Below, in pieces: positions 27,908 to 37,163 of a stretch of DNA of 64,000 bases (position 1 is its first letter; the number at the start of each line of letters is the position of its first letter). A model generated the notes under the pieces. It saw only the letters and a list, made by a program, of their open reading frames with translations. It was not told the DNA's origin and searched no databases. Where the stretch lies: NCBI RefSeq assembly GCF_004361915.1, contig NZ_SNWP01000013.1, positions 1 through 64,000 of the forward strand, read 5' to 3'. The DNA comes from Sediminibacterium goheungense. GTDB lineage: Bacteria; Bacteroidota; Bacteroidia; Chitinophagales; Chitinophagaceae. A program made the translations under genes and the position numbers.

Positions 27908-29485
27908 TTATTCCTCATGTATATTTTTCCGTTGCCCCGCATCAAAACCCAGCGCTATTTCTTTCAGGTTATAGGTAATCCGGCGTATGGGCACATCCCT
28001 GTAATTGGATAGTACAATTACGGTAAGCTGATCATCCTGGTAAAAATGGAAATTAGAAGTATAGCCATTCATGGTACCACCATGCCTGATGAGCTTACCT
28101 TCTGCCCTATCATTTACCGCTGTCTGGTATGGCTGTATCCTGAAACCATAACCATAATAGCCCCATTCTTTTCCAGCTCCTGTTAACATGGTAGAAAGAC
28201 TCTCTCCATTCAGTATCGAAAGATTACTTAGTGCCTGACGCCACCTGAAAAGATCGCCGGTAGTGGAATATATATCGCCTGCACCAAATGCATAGGAAAC
28301 CGCATTATGTACCCTTCTGCGTATACCATTAATGGTACGATAACCGATGGCCCTGTTTGTCGGAGTATTCACCATTCTTTCAATACCCGTTTGCTGCATT
28401 CCGGCTTTATCAAAAATGGTCGTTTGCAGGTACTGCTGATAACGCATGCCGGTTACCGATTCAATAATCATGGCTAACACCGTATAATTGAGGTTGGTAT
28501 ATTCATATTTTTCTCCCGCTTTGAATCGTCTTTTCGATTTGTTGATAATCGCTAATAATTCTGCAGGTGTAATATCCATGATCTCATATTCCGTAAGGTT
28601 ATCAAAACTTGTTTCTAGTCCGGACTGCTGTTGCATCAGATGATGAATGGTGACCCCATCGGATAATTCTTTGTTAAGACCAGGCAAATAACTGGCGATG
28701 GGCTCATTCAGATCCAGCTTTTTTTCTTCCACCAGTTTCATCGCTGCAATGGCTACAAAGGATTTGGTTAAGGAACCAATTAAAAACTGGGTATGAATGG
28801 TATTGGGTATGCTATTTTCCTCATCAAACATACCATATGCCGCATGGTGTATAATTACGTCTCCCCGGGCTACTAAAACGGTGCCCTGAAAATGTGTGTC
28901 AGCTAATATCGATTGCATATAAGACTCCATTTTCCCGTTTTTAATTTCCGGAACAGAAGGCGGTTCTTCTTTTTCCTTCTTTACAGCATCCAGTTCAATA
29001 GAAAAAACAACACTGGCTATTTTCCAACCATTATGCTGTTTTATGAGCCCCCAGCTTTCCTTACCCCAATTACCTTTTTTTCCATTCACCCAAAAACTAT
29101 AATCGAAGGTTACTGAGCCCACAAAATCATCAGCGACGATAACCGGGTTTCGGAATTTTTCCTGTTTGAACCCGGAGGAAGCAACAGACCGGAACCATGT
29201 TTTAAAATCGGATGGTCTGACAGAAAGGGCTCTTTCATCTTTCAGTAAGCGCTGTTGATAAGACAGGGGTTTCCATACCCCTACCCATGTTACAGGAACA
29301 TCAGCAAAGAAGGAATACATGCTCACCGAATCCCGGGTTTCGATGGCTTTCATAAAACCCTGCAACAGCATGTTGATTTCTTTTTGGGTATTGATACTAT
29401 CCTGCGACCTGCCGGAAAGTACAATACCAAATAACAGACAGATCATTAACCTAAGGGACTTACCCATTTTGAGATATTTATTCAT
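27908..29485 (-). CDS. Serine hydrolase (class C beta-lactamase/DD-peptidase fold) with N-terminal nuclear-transport-factor-2-like domain
   Basis: 525 residues from the ATG at 29485, which overlaps the stop of the upstream paralog by eight bases. A signal peptide (about residues 8-28) is followed by an NTF2/DUF4440-like domain (about 30-165) and the beta-lactamase-fold domain. The catalytic set is complete: SLTK (Ser-x-x-Lys), YTN (Tyr-x-Asn) in YEYTNLNY, and HGG in RHGGTMNG. Enzymes of this fold include esterases, D-aminopeptidases and beta-lactamases; the substrate is unknown. The pair is divergent from a LytS/LytTR system, which may control it. Confidence 0.85.
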   Translation of the reverse strand: MNKYLKMGKSLRLMICLLFGIVLSGRSQDSINTQKEINMLLQGFMKAIETRDSVSMYSFFADVPVTWVGVWKPLSYQQRLLKDERALSVRPSDFKTWFRSVASSGFKQEKFRNPVIVADDFVGSVTFDYSFWVNGKKGNWGKESWGLIKQHNGWKIASVVFSIELDAVKKEKEEPPSVPEIKNGKMESYMQSILADTHFQGTVLVARGDVIIHHAAYGMFDEENSIPNTIHTQFLIGSLTKSFVAIAAMKLVEEKKLDLNEPIASYLPGLNKELSDGVTIHHLMQQQSGLETSFDNLTEYEIMDITPAELLAIINKSKRRFKAGEKYEYTNLNYTVLAMIIESVTGMRYQQYLQTTIFDKAGMQQTGIERMVNTPTNRAIGYRTINGIRRRVHNAVSYAFGAGDIYSTTGDLFRWRQALSNLSILNGESLSTMLTGAGKEWGYYGYGFRIQPYQTAVNDRAEGKLIRHGGTMNGYTSNFHFYQDDQLTVIVLSNYRDVPIRRITYNLKEIALGFDAGQRKNIHEE

Positions 29486-30647
29486 CGTATGTATTTTTTC
29501 GTTGACCAGGCTGGTAACCAAACACCATTTCCTTTATGGTAAAACTGATGTTCAGAATGCGCAGATTGCGGTAATTATTCAACAGAATAATGGTGAGATC
29601 ATCTTTGTCGTAATAATGATAATTGGCACAAAAACCATTCATGAATCCACCATGTCTGATGAGCTTTCCAGGTTCAGTAACTGTTTCAGGCCTCAGGTAA
29701 CTTTGCGTACGAAAACCATATCCGTAATTACCCTGTTCTTTGATACCGCCATTGAATAATAGTTCCCTGCTTTGATCGGATACCATCAGGCCATGTTGCA
29801 ATGCATACCCCCATGTAAAAAGATCACCCACAGAAGAATACATATCGGCCGTAGCATAGGCATATGAAACAATATCCTCTATCCTGCGCACCTGTCCGTC
29901 TATAAGTCTGTACCCATGGGCCTTATTGGCAGGCGGATGAAAAAGATGGCTGATGCCGGTAGAGGTTAACTGAAAGGGTTGAAAGATATTTTCTTTCATA
30001 TACGCTTCATAAGGTCGACCGGATAATTTTTCGATGATAAGTCCCAGCAGCATGAAATTCAAAGAAGAGATTTCAAATTGCTGTCCCTCATCCCCTTTTC
30101 TTTTGGTTTTATTGATAAGCCCAAGTATCTCTTTTGATGTGAGTTCCATTAGAGGATATTTTGTTACTTCATCCAGGTTAGCAGCGAGACCCGACTGATG
30201 TTTCAATAAAAGATGAACATTTAAACCTTTGGCGAGATCTTCCCTGAGTTCAGGCAGATAGGTTCGTACTGGCTTAAAGAGATCCAATTGTCCCCTTTCA
30301 ACCAACTGCATAATGGCGATGCTTACAAATGATTTACTAAGCGATCCCAGTAAGTACTGTGTGCTGAAATGTATAGGCGTTTTTTCTTCCCGACTGCTTT
30401 TTCCGTATACAGATTTATGAATGATGGTATTGCCTTTCACCACCAGCGCCACACCCTGAAAATGTGCGGTATCAACCAAGCTGTTCAGGTATTGATGTAT
30501 ACCCTGATGTAGTACCGCTTTAGTATCTCTTACCCGTTGTACAATGCCGGAAAAGGACACAGGTTTTATTGTATGCTCATGAACAGAACGCTGCCCGCTT
30601 ACCCTATTCACCAACAGCAGTAAAAAAAATACCCGGAATAGCAACAT
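29478..30647 (-). CDS. Serine hydrolase paralog with an altered YxN motif
   Basis: 389 residues with a signal peptide (residues 1-18) and one beta-lactamase-fold domain closely related to the C-terminal domain of the downstream gene. Ser-x-x-Lys (SLSK) and HGG (RHGGFMNG) are present, but the Tyr-x-Asn position reads ISS (FEISSLNF against YEYTNLNY in the paralog). The loss of the general-base Tyr suggests weak or changed catalysis. First gene of a translationally overlapping pair that probably arose by tandem duplication. Confidence 0.85.
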   Translation of the reverse strand: MLLFRVFFLLLLVNRVSGQRSVHEHTIKPVSFSGIVQRVRDTKAVLHQGIHQYLNSLVDTAHFQGVALVVKGNTIIHKSVYGKSSREEKTPIHFSTQYLLGSLSKSFVSIAIMQLVERGQLDLFKPVRTYLPELREDLAKGLNVHLLLKHQSGLAANLDEVTKYPLMELTSKEILGLINKTKRKGDEGQQFEISSLNFMLLGLIIEKLSGRPYEAYMKENIFQPFQLTSTGISHLFHPPANKAHGYRLIDGQVRRIEDIVSYAYATADMYSSVGDLFTWGYALQHGLMVSDQSRELLFNGGIKEQGNYGYGFRTQSYLRPETVTEPGKLIRHGGFMNGFCANYHYYDKDDLTIILLNNYRNLRILNISFTIKEMVFGYQPGQRKNTYDE

Positions 30648-30847
30648 AATGTGATTTGTTTCAGCAAATCTCTCTTCCTGTTTTGTGATAAAACCGGCTA
30701 TTCTACCAACCGAAAAATATGGAGGACAAACAATTAATAGCAGCTACACGTCCGCAGAAGATCATTTCGTAGGCAGTTTTGCCTATTTCGTCTACAAGAC
30801 CCCATTGAGCCATAACATTTCTCTACTTTTATCCATATCATATATTT

Positions 30848-31909
30848 ATGAAGCTGAAAAAAAATAACAGGTATTTACTACATACTATATTCTGGCTGGT
30901 TATATACATTGTATACCTCACTCAGTACCTATTCAATGAAAGATCTGGCTCTCTGCGACACGACTTCAGTACATATGACAGGGCAATCACTGTTTTCTTT
31001 CACCTGCTGGCAGTAGTAGCAGCCAGTTATTTTAGTACAATACGGATACTGCCCTTACTGTTAGATAAGAAACAAATTTTACGGGGTGTTATTGAATTTT
31101 CTGCAGGCATATACATCATCGCCATATGCAACAGGATTTCGATTGTGTATATACTGGAACCACTGTTGGGGGGTAATTTTGGCGGGCAGGAATCTATACC
31201 TCAAATACTGGGCGGACTCTCTATACTCTTCAAATATTATATCATCAGTATTGTTTCAGGCGCGCTTCCATTTATTATCTTTTTTCTACTCATAGAGAGA
31301 CAACGCATCATGCGTAAGCAGGCAGAGATTGAAAAAGAAAAAATCAGCGCAAAGCTGGAAGCACTGAAGGCCCAGATCAATCCTCATTTTCTATTCAACA
31401 CACTCAACAATATTTATTCGCTCGCACTTCAGCAGTCGGCTGAAACAGCTCCAACCATCGACAGGCTTTCACAGTTACTCGATTACCTCCTGTACAGATG
31501 TAATGCCAACCATGTTTCTTTAGATCAGGAGATCCAGTTTCTACAAAATTATCTTGATCTTGGTAAAATGAGATTCGGAGATCGTTTAAGTATACAGTTT
31601 ATACATAAAACCGATCAGCATTATACCATTGCCCCTCTTCTCTTGGTTCCTGTAATTGAAAACATGTTTAAACATGGTGTAGAACAGGTTATGGGACCTG
31701 CCGTATTCAGCATCAGCTTGAAAGCTGCCAGCAATGAGTTAACTTTAACAGCAGCGAATAATTTTATGCGTGGTGAAAATAAAATTTCCGGTATTGGCCT
31801 CTCAAACCTGAAGCAAAGACTGGAAATTCTTTATCCGGGACGTTATTTATTAAGCGCTAAAGAGCATCAGGAAATCTTTGAAGTAAAAATGCAGGTTCCT
31901 TTGTTATGA
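30848..31909 (+). CDS. LytS/YehU-type sensor histidine kinase
   Basis: 353 residues. Four predicted transmembrane helices in residues 1-155, a short coiled coil, then the His_kinase domain with the phospho-acceptor motif ALKAQINPHFLFNTLNNIY and a C-terminal ATPase part (VPVIENMFKHGVEQ, GIGLSNLKQRLEILY). It autophosphorylates and signals to the LytTR regulator. The stop overlaps the next start as ATGA. The ligand is unknown; the membrane part lacks a recognisable extracytoplasmic sensor domain. Confidence 0.92.
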   Translation: MKLKKNNRYLLHTIFWLVIYIVYLTQYLFNERSGSLRHDFSTYDRAITVFFHLLAVVAASYFSTIRILPLLLDKKQILRGVIEFSAGIYIIAICNRISIVYILEPLLGGNFGGQESIPQILGGLSILFKYYIISIVSGALPFIIFFLLIERQRIMRKQAEIEKEKISAKLEALKAQINPHFLFNTLNNIYSLALQQSAETAPTIDRLSQLLDYLLYRCNANHVSLDQEIQFLQNYLDLGKMRFGDRLSIQFIHKTDQHYTIAPLLLVPVIENMFKHGVEQVMGPAVFSISLKAASNELTLTAANNFMRGENKISGIGLSNLKQRLEILYPGRYLLSAKEHQEIFEVKMQVPLL

Positions 31910-32613
31910 ATGCAACATGTTTACTGGTAGATGATGAGCCCCTGGCCATTCAATTATTGCAGAAGCATATACATGACGCTGGTATGCTTGAACTGATCGG
32001 TTCCTGTACCCATGCCATGGAAGCCAGTACCTTCCTTCGTACCCATAAAGTTGATTTGATCTTCCTCGATATACAGATGCCCAAATTAACAGGTATTGAA
32101 TTACTCAGAATGCTGAGACCTGCCCCCGCTGTTATTTTCACCACCGCTCACCGCGATTATGCCATGGAAGGTTATGAACTGGATATTGTAGACTACCTGT
32201 TGAAACCCATCAGCTTTGAACGTTTTATGGCATCTGTTGAGAAGTTTTACAGAAGATGGAACAAGGGCGTTCCTGAAAATGTTGCGGTGCATCCCTTATC
32301 ATCTCAAAAATTACTCCGGCTCCAATCAGGTACAAAAACCTATCAGGTAGATGAAGCGAATATTGTTTTTATTGAAAGTTTTAAAGATTATATCCAACTA
32401 TATTTTGCAGATGGAAAAAAACTCATGATCAAATACAGAATCGGACAACTCGAACATGAACTCTCATCCGATTTTCTTCGTGTACACAAATCCTACATCA
32501 TACATAAAAAAATGATTACGGTTTTCAGCAACCAGTCCATTGAACTTGGCAGTTTCTCCGTACCAGTCGGCAATCATTATAAAGGGTTTGTGGAAGAACT
32601 ATTGAAAAAATAA
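31906..32613 (+). CDS. LytTR-family response regulator
   Basis: 235 residues. N-terminal receiver with the Asp pair near residue 10 and the phosphorylated Asp in LIFLDIQMP; C-terminal LytTR DNA-binding domain (VFIESFKDYIQLYF, FLRVHKSYIIHKKMI). Partner of the preceding kinase, with a four-base overlap. Such pairs in Bacteroidota often control adjacent genes; the divergent serine hydrolase pair is the nearest candidate. Confidence 0.93.
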   Translation: MNATCLLVDDEPLAIQLLQKHIHDAGMLELIGSCTHAMEASTFLRTHKVDLIFLDIQMPKLTGIELLRMLRPAPAVIFTTAHRDYAMEGYELDIVDYLLKPISFERFMASVEKFYRRWNKGVPENVAVHPLSSQKLLRLQSGTKTYQVDEANIVFIESFKDYIQLYFADGKKLMIKYRIGQLEHELSSDFLRVHKSYIIHKKMITVFSNQSIELGSFSVPVGNHYKGFVEELLKK

Positions 32614-32805
32614 GGCATCAGCTGATTCAGTTGATCCTCCGGCTCTATTCTTTCGATCTATTTTAAAAATGCTGAGTCAGCCTCACATTCAGCTGCAACT
32701 GATCTTATGTAATCTGGTATATTTAATTCAAAACCTTAGTTTTTATCTATATTACAGAAACTGAAGAATTTTCAGTTAATTTTATTGACAAACAAGCTCG
32801 TATTC

Positions 32806-33264
32806 ATGCCATCGCTTTTCGGAAAAATCATCATCAGTTCACCAGATATCAATGACCCGAACTTTGAGAACACACCCATTCTCATTGTTGAACAAAATGA
32901 AAGGGGTGCTGTGGGTTTTATACTGCACCTGCCTTTGATGAAAAACCTGAATGAACTCACGGAGTTTATTGCCTGCCCTCCCATACCTCTTTATATTGGC
33001 GGTCCCATGGATCAGGAAAATCTTTTTTTCCTGCATCGCCGTCCCGATCTCATTGACGGTGGTATGCCTGTTAAAGATGGTGTGTATTACGGAGGCGACT
33101 TTCAGCAGGCGGTTACACATCTGAAAAATGGCAGCCTCACTGAGAATGATATTTGTTTACTGATTGGTTATGCAGGCTGGGACCCTGAGCAGCTGGAAGA
33201 TGAAATAAAAGAAGGCAGCTGGATCATCAGCGAACATCCGGCTTCTTTTGCATTTGATAAATAG
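32806..33264 (+). CDS. YqgE/AlgH family protein (UPF0301)
   Basis: 152 residues from the ATG at 32806; a TTG 21 bases upstream would add seven residues not typical of the family. Matches AlgH: LFGKIIISSPDINDPNFENTPILIVEQNERGAVGFILH, then YIGGPMDQENLFFLHR. A cytoplasmic protein of conserved but unclear function, linked to alginate regulation in Pseudomonas. An inverted repeat AACTGAA / TTCAGTT (32759-32777) lies 28 bases upstream of the start. Confidence 0.9.
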   Translation: MPSLFGKIIISSPDINDPNFENTPILIVEQNERGAVGFILHLPLMKNLNELTEFIACPPIPLYIGGPMDQENLFFLHRRPDLIDGGMPVKDGVYYGGDFQQAVTHLKNGSLTENDICLLIGYAGWDPEQLEDEIKEGSWIISEHPASFAFDK

Positions 33265-33286
33265 TGCAACTAACGATTACAGTTAT

Positions 33287-34123
33287 CTATGCATCCAGCA
33301 AAGTCCGGATATCAAATTTCTGCATTTTCAGGAATGTCTGTATTACACGTTGCCCTTTTTCAGGATCCTGCATGAGTTGAGGCAGCATCGAAGGAACAAT
33401 TTGCCAGGACACCCCAAATCTATCTGCCAGCCAGCCACACATATCGTAGCGCCCGTTTTTTCCAAGTGCATCCCAGAACGCATCTATCTCCTGCTGATCA
33501 TCGCATTCAACAACCAATGAATTAGCCGGTGTAAAATCATAATCGTGCTGTAAGGTACTGCTCATGGCATTCATGATAAAGCCCCCCAGCTTAAACTGAG
33601 CAAACAATAAACTACCTGCAGGCAGACCTGCTTCTGCCGGATAAGGCATATCCATGAGTTCCTTGCTGTTGTTAAAGGTGCCCATATACAATGACCTTGC
33701 TGCCCCTACTTCCGTATTTTTTTCATTCACAAACAAAAGTGTCGGCACAATTTTCTGTTCATTGTTGATCTCTTCTACATCGAGTTGCCAGTTTACCCCA
33801 AAACGATCCTGCACCCAGGCATAACGAGGGCTCCAGTCGTATTTATCCAATGGCATTAAAACCTGCCCGCCTTCTTTCAGCAAATCATACAATCGATTGA
33901 TTTCTGCTTCCCTGTTACAATACACGAAATAAGAAAAGGCTGGTGTTTGTTTGTACTTCGGTCCGCCATTAAGCAACATAAAAACCAATCCACCGGCTTT
34001 GAACCTGGTAACGATGGGATTTGAATCCAGTACAGCAGCATCTGTAAAAATACTGGTATAAAATGCTGCAGCTTCTGCCGCATTGTTATCGAACCAAAGA
34101 CAAGGATAAATAGATTTAGGCAT
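33287..34123 (-). CDS. Two-domain VOC/PhnB-like protein
   Basis: 278 residues made of two tandem 3-demethylubiquinone-9-methyltransferase-type VOC domains (PhnB-like): PCLWFDNNAAEAAAFYTSIF begins the first and IVPTLLFVNEKNTEVGAARSLYM the second; each ends with DRFGV-x-WQ. Proteins of this type are usually cytoplasmic with unknown substrates, and the methyltransferase name is historical. Convergent with yqgE, 22 bases apart. Confidence 0.88.
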   Translation of the reverse strand: MPKSIYPCLWFDNNAAEAAAFYTSIFTDAAVLDSNPIVTRFKAGGLVFMLLNGGPKYKQTPAFSYFVYCNREAEINRLYDLLKEGGQVLMPLDKYDWSPRYAWVQDRFGVNWQLDVEEINNEQKIVPTLLFVNEKNTEVGAARSLYMGTFNNSKELMDMPYPAEAGLPAGSLLFAQFKLGGFIMNAMSSTLQHDYDFTPANSLVVECDDQQEIDAFWDALGKNGRYDMCGWLADRFGVSWQIVPSMLPQLMQDPEKGQRVIQTFLKMQKFDIRTLLDA

Positions 34124-34191
34124 AGCAGCTGTATTTAAAGAAACATACCCGTAAGAATCGTTCCTTAAATCTACTACAGTTTCGACACAAA

Positions 34192-34221
34192 AAAAGACCG
34201 CTCATAAACGAGCGGTCTTTT
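34192..34221 (-). terminator. Rho-independent terminator of nusG
   Basis: Twelve-base-pair perfect stem AAAAGACCGCTC / GAGCGGTCTTTT, loop of six, T-run on the minus strand. It separates nusG from the accessory block, so rplK cannot be reached by read-through from here. Confidence 0.93.
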
Positions 34222-34239
34222 GAATCATATACTGAAATA

Positions 34240-34854
34240 TTAACTGAGTTTCTCTACCTGCATATAGTTGAGTTCCACAGGTGTAGAACGACCGAAGATT
34301 TTTACGGTCACTTTCAGTTTTTTCTTTTCGTCGTTTACTTCTTCGATGACACCATTGAAATCGTTGAATGGACCTTCAATGATTTTGATGGTTTCGCCGA
34401 TAATGAAAGGTTCGCTCATGGTTACACCCTGATCGTTCATTTCATCAACCTTACCCAGCATTTTATTGACTTCACTTTTACGTAAAGAAATGATATTGCC
34501 TTTTGAGCCTTTACCATCGGTAAGAAAATGCATGACGTTACTGATATTGCTGATGTGCTGAACAATATCATCATTCAGTTTACCATTCAATACTTCCATC
34601 ATTACATACCCTGGAAAATAGTTTTTCTCGCGCATTACTTTTTTACCATTCTGCACTTTGTATACTTTCTCCATGGGGAGGAATATCTGTTTGATGATTT
34701 CCTGCCAGCCACTGCGGATAATATCTTTATCCAGGTATTCTTTTACCTTACGCTCTTTACCACTCACCACACGCAATACATACCATTTGGTATTTTCTAC
34801 CTGGCTGTTTTCGGTGGTTTCAAGCGCATTATTATCTACAACTGATGCTTCCAT
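34240..34854 (-). CDS. nusG: Transcription termination/antitermination factor NusG
   Basis: 204 residues. N-terminal NGN domain (KWYVLRVVSGKERKVKEYL) with the YFPGYVMMEV strand, and a C-terminal KOW domain (GETIKIIEGPFNDFNGVIEEV). It binds the RNA polymerase clamp and couples transcription to translation or Rho. Six bases downstream of secE. A hydrophilic 20-residue N-terminal tail is longer than in E. coli, as usual in Bacteroidota. Confidence 0.97.
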   Translation of the reverse strand: MEASVVDNNALETTENSQVENTKWYVLRVVSGKERKVKEYLDKDIIRSGWQEIIKQIFLPMEKVYKVQNGKKVMREKNYFPGYVMMEVLNGKLNDDIVQHISNISNVMHFLTDGKGSKGNIISLRKSEVNKMLGKVDEMNDQGVTMSEPFIIGETIKIIEGPFNDFNGVIEEVNDEKKKLKVTVKIFGRSTPVELNYMQVEKLS

Positions 34855-34860
34855 GTTCTC

Positions 34861-35055
34861 TTACTTGAATAATGAGTAAATCAACTTCAGCAACTGGTTG
34901 CTGGAGAAGTCCATCACCCAAACCAGTGCGGTAATGATGACAGTAGCTACCAATACAATAACAGTGCTTTGCTGCAGCTGTAACCAGGTTGGCCAGGTTA
35001 CTTTCTCCATCAACTCACGGTAGCTCTCTTTGAAGTATGTGGCGATTTTGTTCAC
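34861..35055 (-). CDS. secE: Preprotein translocase subunit SecE
   Basis: 64 residues, a minimal single-helix SecE: amphipathic helix with KESYRELMEKVTWPTWLQLQ, then one transmembrane segment (VIVLVATVIITALVWVM). It stabilises SecY. Standard position between tRNA-Trp and nusG. Confidence 0.95.
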   Translation of the reverse strand: MNKIATYFKESYRELMEKVTWPTWLQLQQSTVIVLVATVIITALVWVMDFSSNQLLKLIYSLFK

Positions 35056-35059
35056 TTGT

Positions 35060-35219
35060 ACAATTTGAAAATTTGAAAATTTGAAAATTTGAAAATTATT
35101 GCCTTCGTAAGGGATGGTAATTGAATTTGAAAATATTGATTTCCCTGAATTGCAAAGCAGTAGGGAACAACCTCATTTTCAATCCGCCTAAGGCGGATCA
35201 AATTACCTAATTTTCAAAT
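35060..35219. repeat. TTTGAAAA word array and palindrome before secE
   Basis: AATTTGAAAATTTGAAAATT repeated (35060-35098) upstream of secE, with shorter complementary words at 35204-35219 (CTAATTTTCAAATTAC). Between them a TCCGCCTAAGGCGGA palindrome (35183-35197). It lies between tRNA-Trp and secE. Confidence 0.75.
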
Positions 35220-35226
35220 TACTCAG

Positions 35227-35298
35227 CACGGGCACTAGGATTCGAACCCAGATCAAAGGTTTTGGAGACCTCTATACTAACCGTTGTACTATGCCCGT
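35227..35298 (-). tRNA. tRNA-Trp (CCA anticodon)
   Basis: 72 nt. Acceptor stem ACGGGCA / TGCCCGT, discriminator G, T-arm with GGTTCGAATCC, anticodon loop CTCCAAA giving CCA. Position between tuf and secE is the conserved one in Bacteroidota. CCA end not encoded. Confidence 0.97.
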
Positions 35299-35381
35299 AG
35301 AAAGCTAAAAGCTATCCCGACAGATCGAGACAGCTTTTAGATTATGTATGCAAATATAGTAAAAAAACTATTTGCGGAAGC

Positions 35382-35399
35382 TAAAAGCCGGGGCTTTTA
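35382..35399 (-). terminator. Terminator after tuf
   Basis: Eight-base-pair stem TAAAAGCC / GGCTTTTA with a two-base gap, three bases past the tuf stop, followed by another AT-rich hairpin. Could be partial so that tRNA-Trp, secE and nusG are read through at lower level. Confidence 0.65.
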
Positions 35400-35401
35400 A
35401 C

Positions 35402-36589
35402 TTATTTGATGATTTCAGTAACCTGACCGGCACCTACAGTACGTCCACCTTCGCGGATAGCGAATTTCAGACCTTTTTCCATAGCGATGGGTTGGATCAG
35501 TTTTACAGTAAGACCGATGTTATCACCAGGCATTACCATTTCTGTTCCTTCAGGTAAAGTACACTCACCAGTTACATCCGTAGTACGGAAGTAGAACTGA
35601 GGACGGTATTTATTAAAGAATGGAGTGTGACGTCCACCTTCTTCTTTGCTCAGTACGTAAACTTCACCTTTGAAGTCAGTGTGTGGAGTGATAGAACCTG
35701 GCTTACAGATTACCATACCACGACGGATATCTTTTTTCTCAATACCGCGGAGCAGCAGACCGGCGTTATCACCTGCCTGACCTTCATCCAACAGTTTTTT
35801 GAACATTTCAACACCTGTTACAGTTGAAGTTAATGGAGACTCCATCAGACCTACGATCTCAACACCTTCACCAACTTTGATGATACCACGCTCGATACGA
35901 CCAGTTGCTACGGTACCACGACCTGTGATAGAGAATACGTCTTCCACAGACATCAGGAATGGCATATCGATCGGACGTGGAGGCAGTGGGATATAAGTAT
36001 CAACTGCATCCATCAGTTCTTCAACTTTAGCAACCCACTTAGCTTCGCCAGCCAGTGCACCAGTTGCAGAACCCTGAATGATTGGAGTGTTATCGCCATC
36101 GAAACCGTATGAAGTCAGCAGTTCGCGGATCTCCATTTCTACCAGTTCCAATAACTCAACGTCATCAACAAGGTCAACCTTGTTCATGAATACTACAATA
36201 CGAGGTACACCTACCTGACGAGCCAGGAGGATGTGCTCTTTAGTCTGAGGCATAGGACCATCAGTTGCAGCAACAACCAGGATAGCACCGTCCATCTGGG
36301 CAGCACCGGTAATCATATTTTTCACATAGTCAGCGTGACCTGGACAGTCAACGTGCGCATAGTGACGATTGGCAGTTTGATATTCTACGTGTGCAGTATT
36401 GATGGTGATACCACGCTCTTTTTCTTCAGGAGCGCCATCGATCTCATCATACTTCTTAGCCTGTGCCAGACCTTTCTTAGATAAGATGTCCGTAATGGCA
36501 GCAGTCAGGGTGGTTTTACCGTGGTCAACGTGACCAATGGTACCAACGTTTACGTGAGGTTTCTCCCTCTTAAAGGTCTCTTTAGACAT
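35402..36589 (-). CDS. tuf: Elongation factor Tu
   Basis: 395 residues, complete. G1 motif GHVDHGKT, G3 DCPGHADY, G4 NKVD, and the conserved domains 2 and 3. It delivers aminoacyl-tRNA to the ribosome. Lies within the tRNA cluster as in other Bacteroidota; only this copy is in the window. Confidence 0.99.
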   Translation of the reverse strand: MSKETFKREKPHVNVGTIGHVDHGKTTLTAAITDILSKKGLAQAKKYDEIDGAPEEKERGITINTAHVEYQTANRHYAHVDCPGHADYVKNMITGAAQMDGAILVVAATDGPMPQTKEHILLARQVGVPRIVVFMNKVDLVDDVELLELVEMEIRELLTSYGFDGDNTPIIQGSATGALAGEAKWVAKVEELMDAVDTYIPLPPRPIDMPFLMSVEDVFSITGRGTVATGRIERGIIKVGEGVEIVGLMESPLTSTVTGVEMFKKLLDEGQAGDNAGLLLRGIEKKDIRRGMVICKPGSITPHTDFKGEVYVLSKEEGGRHTPFFNKYRPQFYFRTTDVTGECTLPEGTEMVMPGDNIGLTVKLIQPIAMEKGLKFAIREGGRTVGAGQVTEIIK

Positions 36590-36689
36590 TTTTATCGGTT
36601 TTTAGTTGTGTTTTAAAAATCTAAGGCTTTCGCCATTTGTTTAACTGTTTTTTATCCGCGCGGCGGATCACTTTTCCTGCTGCTACTGG

Positions 36690-36761
<72 letters not shown>

Positions 36762-36801
36762 TTTTAACTCTTTAGCTGTTGTGTTTTTCTTTTAAAAAAA
36801 A

Positions 36802-36876
36802 GAACTCACGACCTTCCCGATTACATCGGGATGCTCTACCACAGAGCCCTGTCCGTCGACAGGAAGGTACAACGGC
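36802..36876 (-). pseudogene. Relic duplicate of tRNA-Thr with palindromic insertions
   Basis: Read on the minus strand, it begins GCCGTTGTA like the intact tRNA-Thr next to it, keeps GTGGTAGAGCA of the D-arm and AAGGTCGTGAGT of the variable region and T-stem, then stops before the T-loop. CCTGTCGACGGACAGG has been inserted before the D-arm and the anticodon arm has been replaced by CCCGATGTAATCGGG. The upstream spacers of the two copies also match (36762-36790 with 36877-36905), so it is a tandem duplication. It cannot form a complete cloverleaf. Confidence 0.8.
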
Positions 36877-36917
36877 TTTCATTTCTTTAAGCTGTTGTTT
36901 TTAAAGAACTTTAAATG

Positions 36918-36990
36918 AGCGGGAGACCAGGCTCGAACTGGCCACCTATAGCTTGGAAGGCTATCGCTCTACCAAATGAGCTACTCCCGC
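36918..36990 (-). tRNA. tRNA-Gly (TCC anticodon)
   Basis: 73 nt. Acceptor GCGGGAG / CTCCCGC, discriminator T, anticodon stem ATAGC / GCTAT with loop CTTCCAA giving TCC. Confidence 0.96.
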
Positions 36991-37001
36991 TTGTTAATTT
37001 G

Positions 37002-37160
37002 ATCCGCCTGAGGCGGAGAAAATTTGAAAATGTTTTTTAAACACTTCGTATTTTAAATTATCAGATTTCAAATACTTGTAAAGAACTTACCAAAAATCAA
37101 CAATTTGATCATTTTCAATCCGCCTAAGGCGGATCAAATTTTTCAAATTTCCAAATTGTT
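37002..37160. repeat. Palindromes and AATTTGAAAA words between tRNA-Gly and tRNA-Tyr
   Basis: GATCCGCCTGAGGCGGAG at 37002-37019 and ATCCGCCTAAGGCGGATC at 37119-37136 flank AT-rich words (AAAATTTGAAAATG; TTTTTCAAATTTCCAAATTG). The two palindromes share the core CCGCCTNAGGCGG. Confidence 0.75.
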
Positions 37161-37163
37161 CCG

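Noticed and set aside
36802..36876. Second tRNA-Tyr, because the anticodon-like loop can be read as GTA
   Set aside because: The T-arm and the 3-prime acceptor strand are missing and the stem comes from a palindrome; the sequence matches tRNA-Thr.
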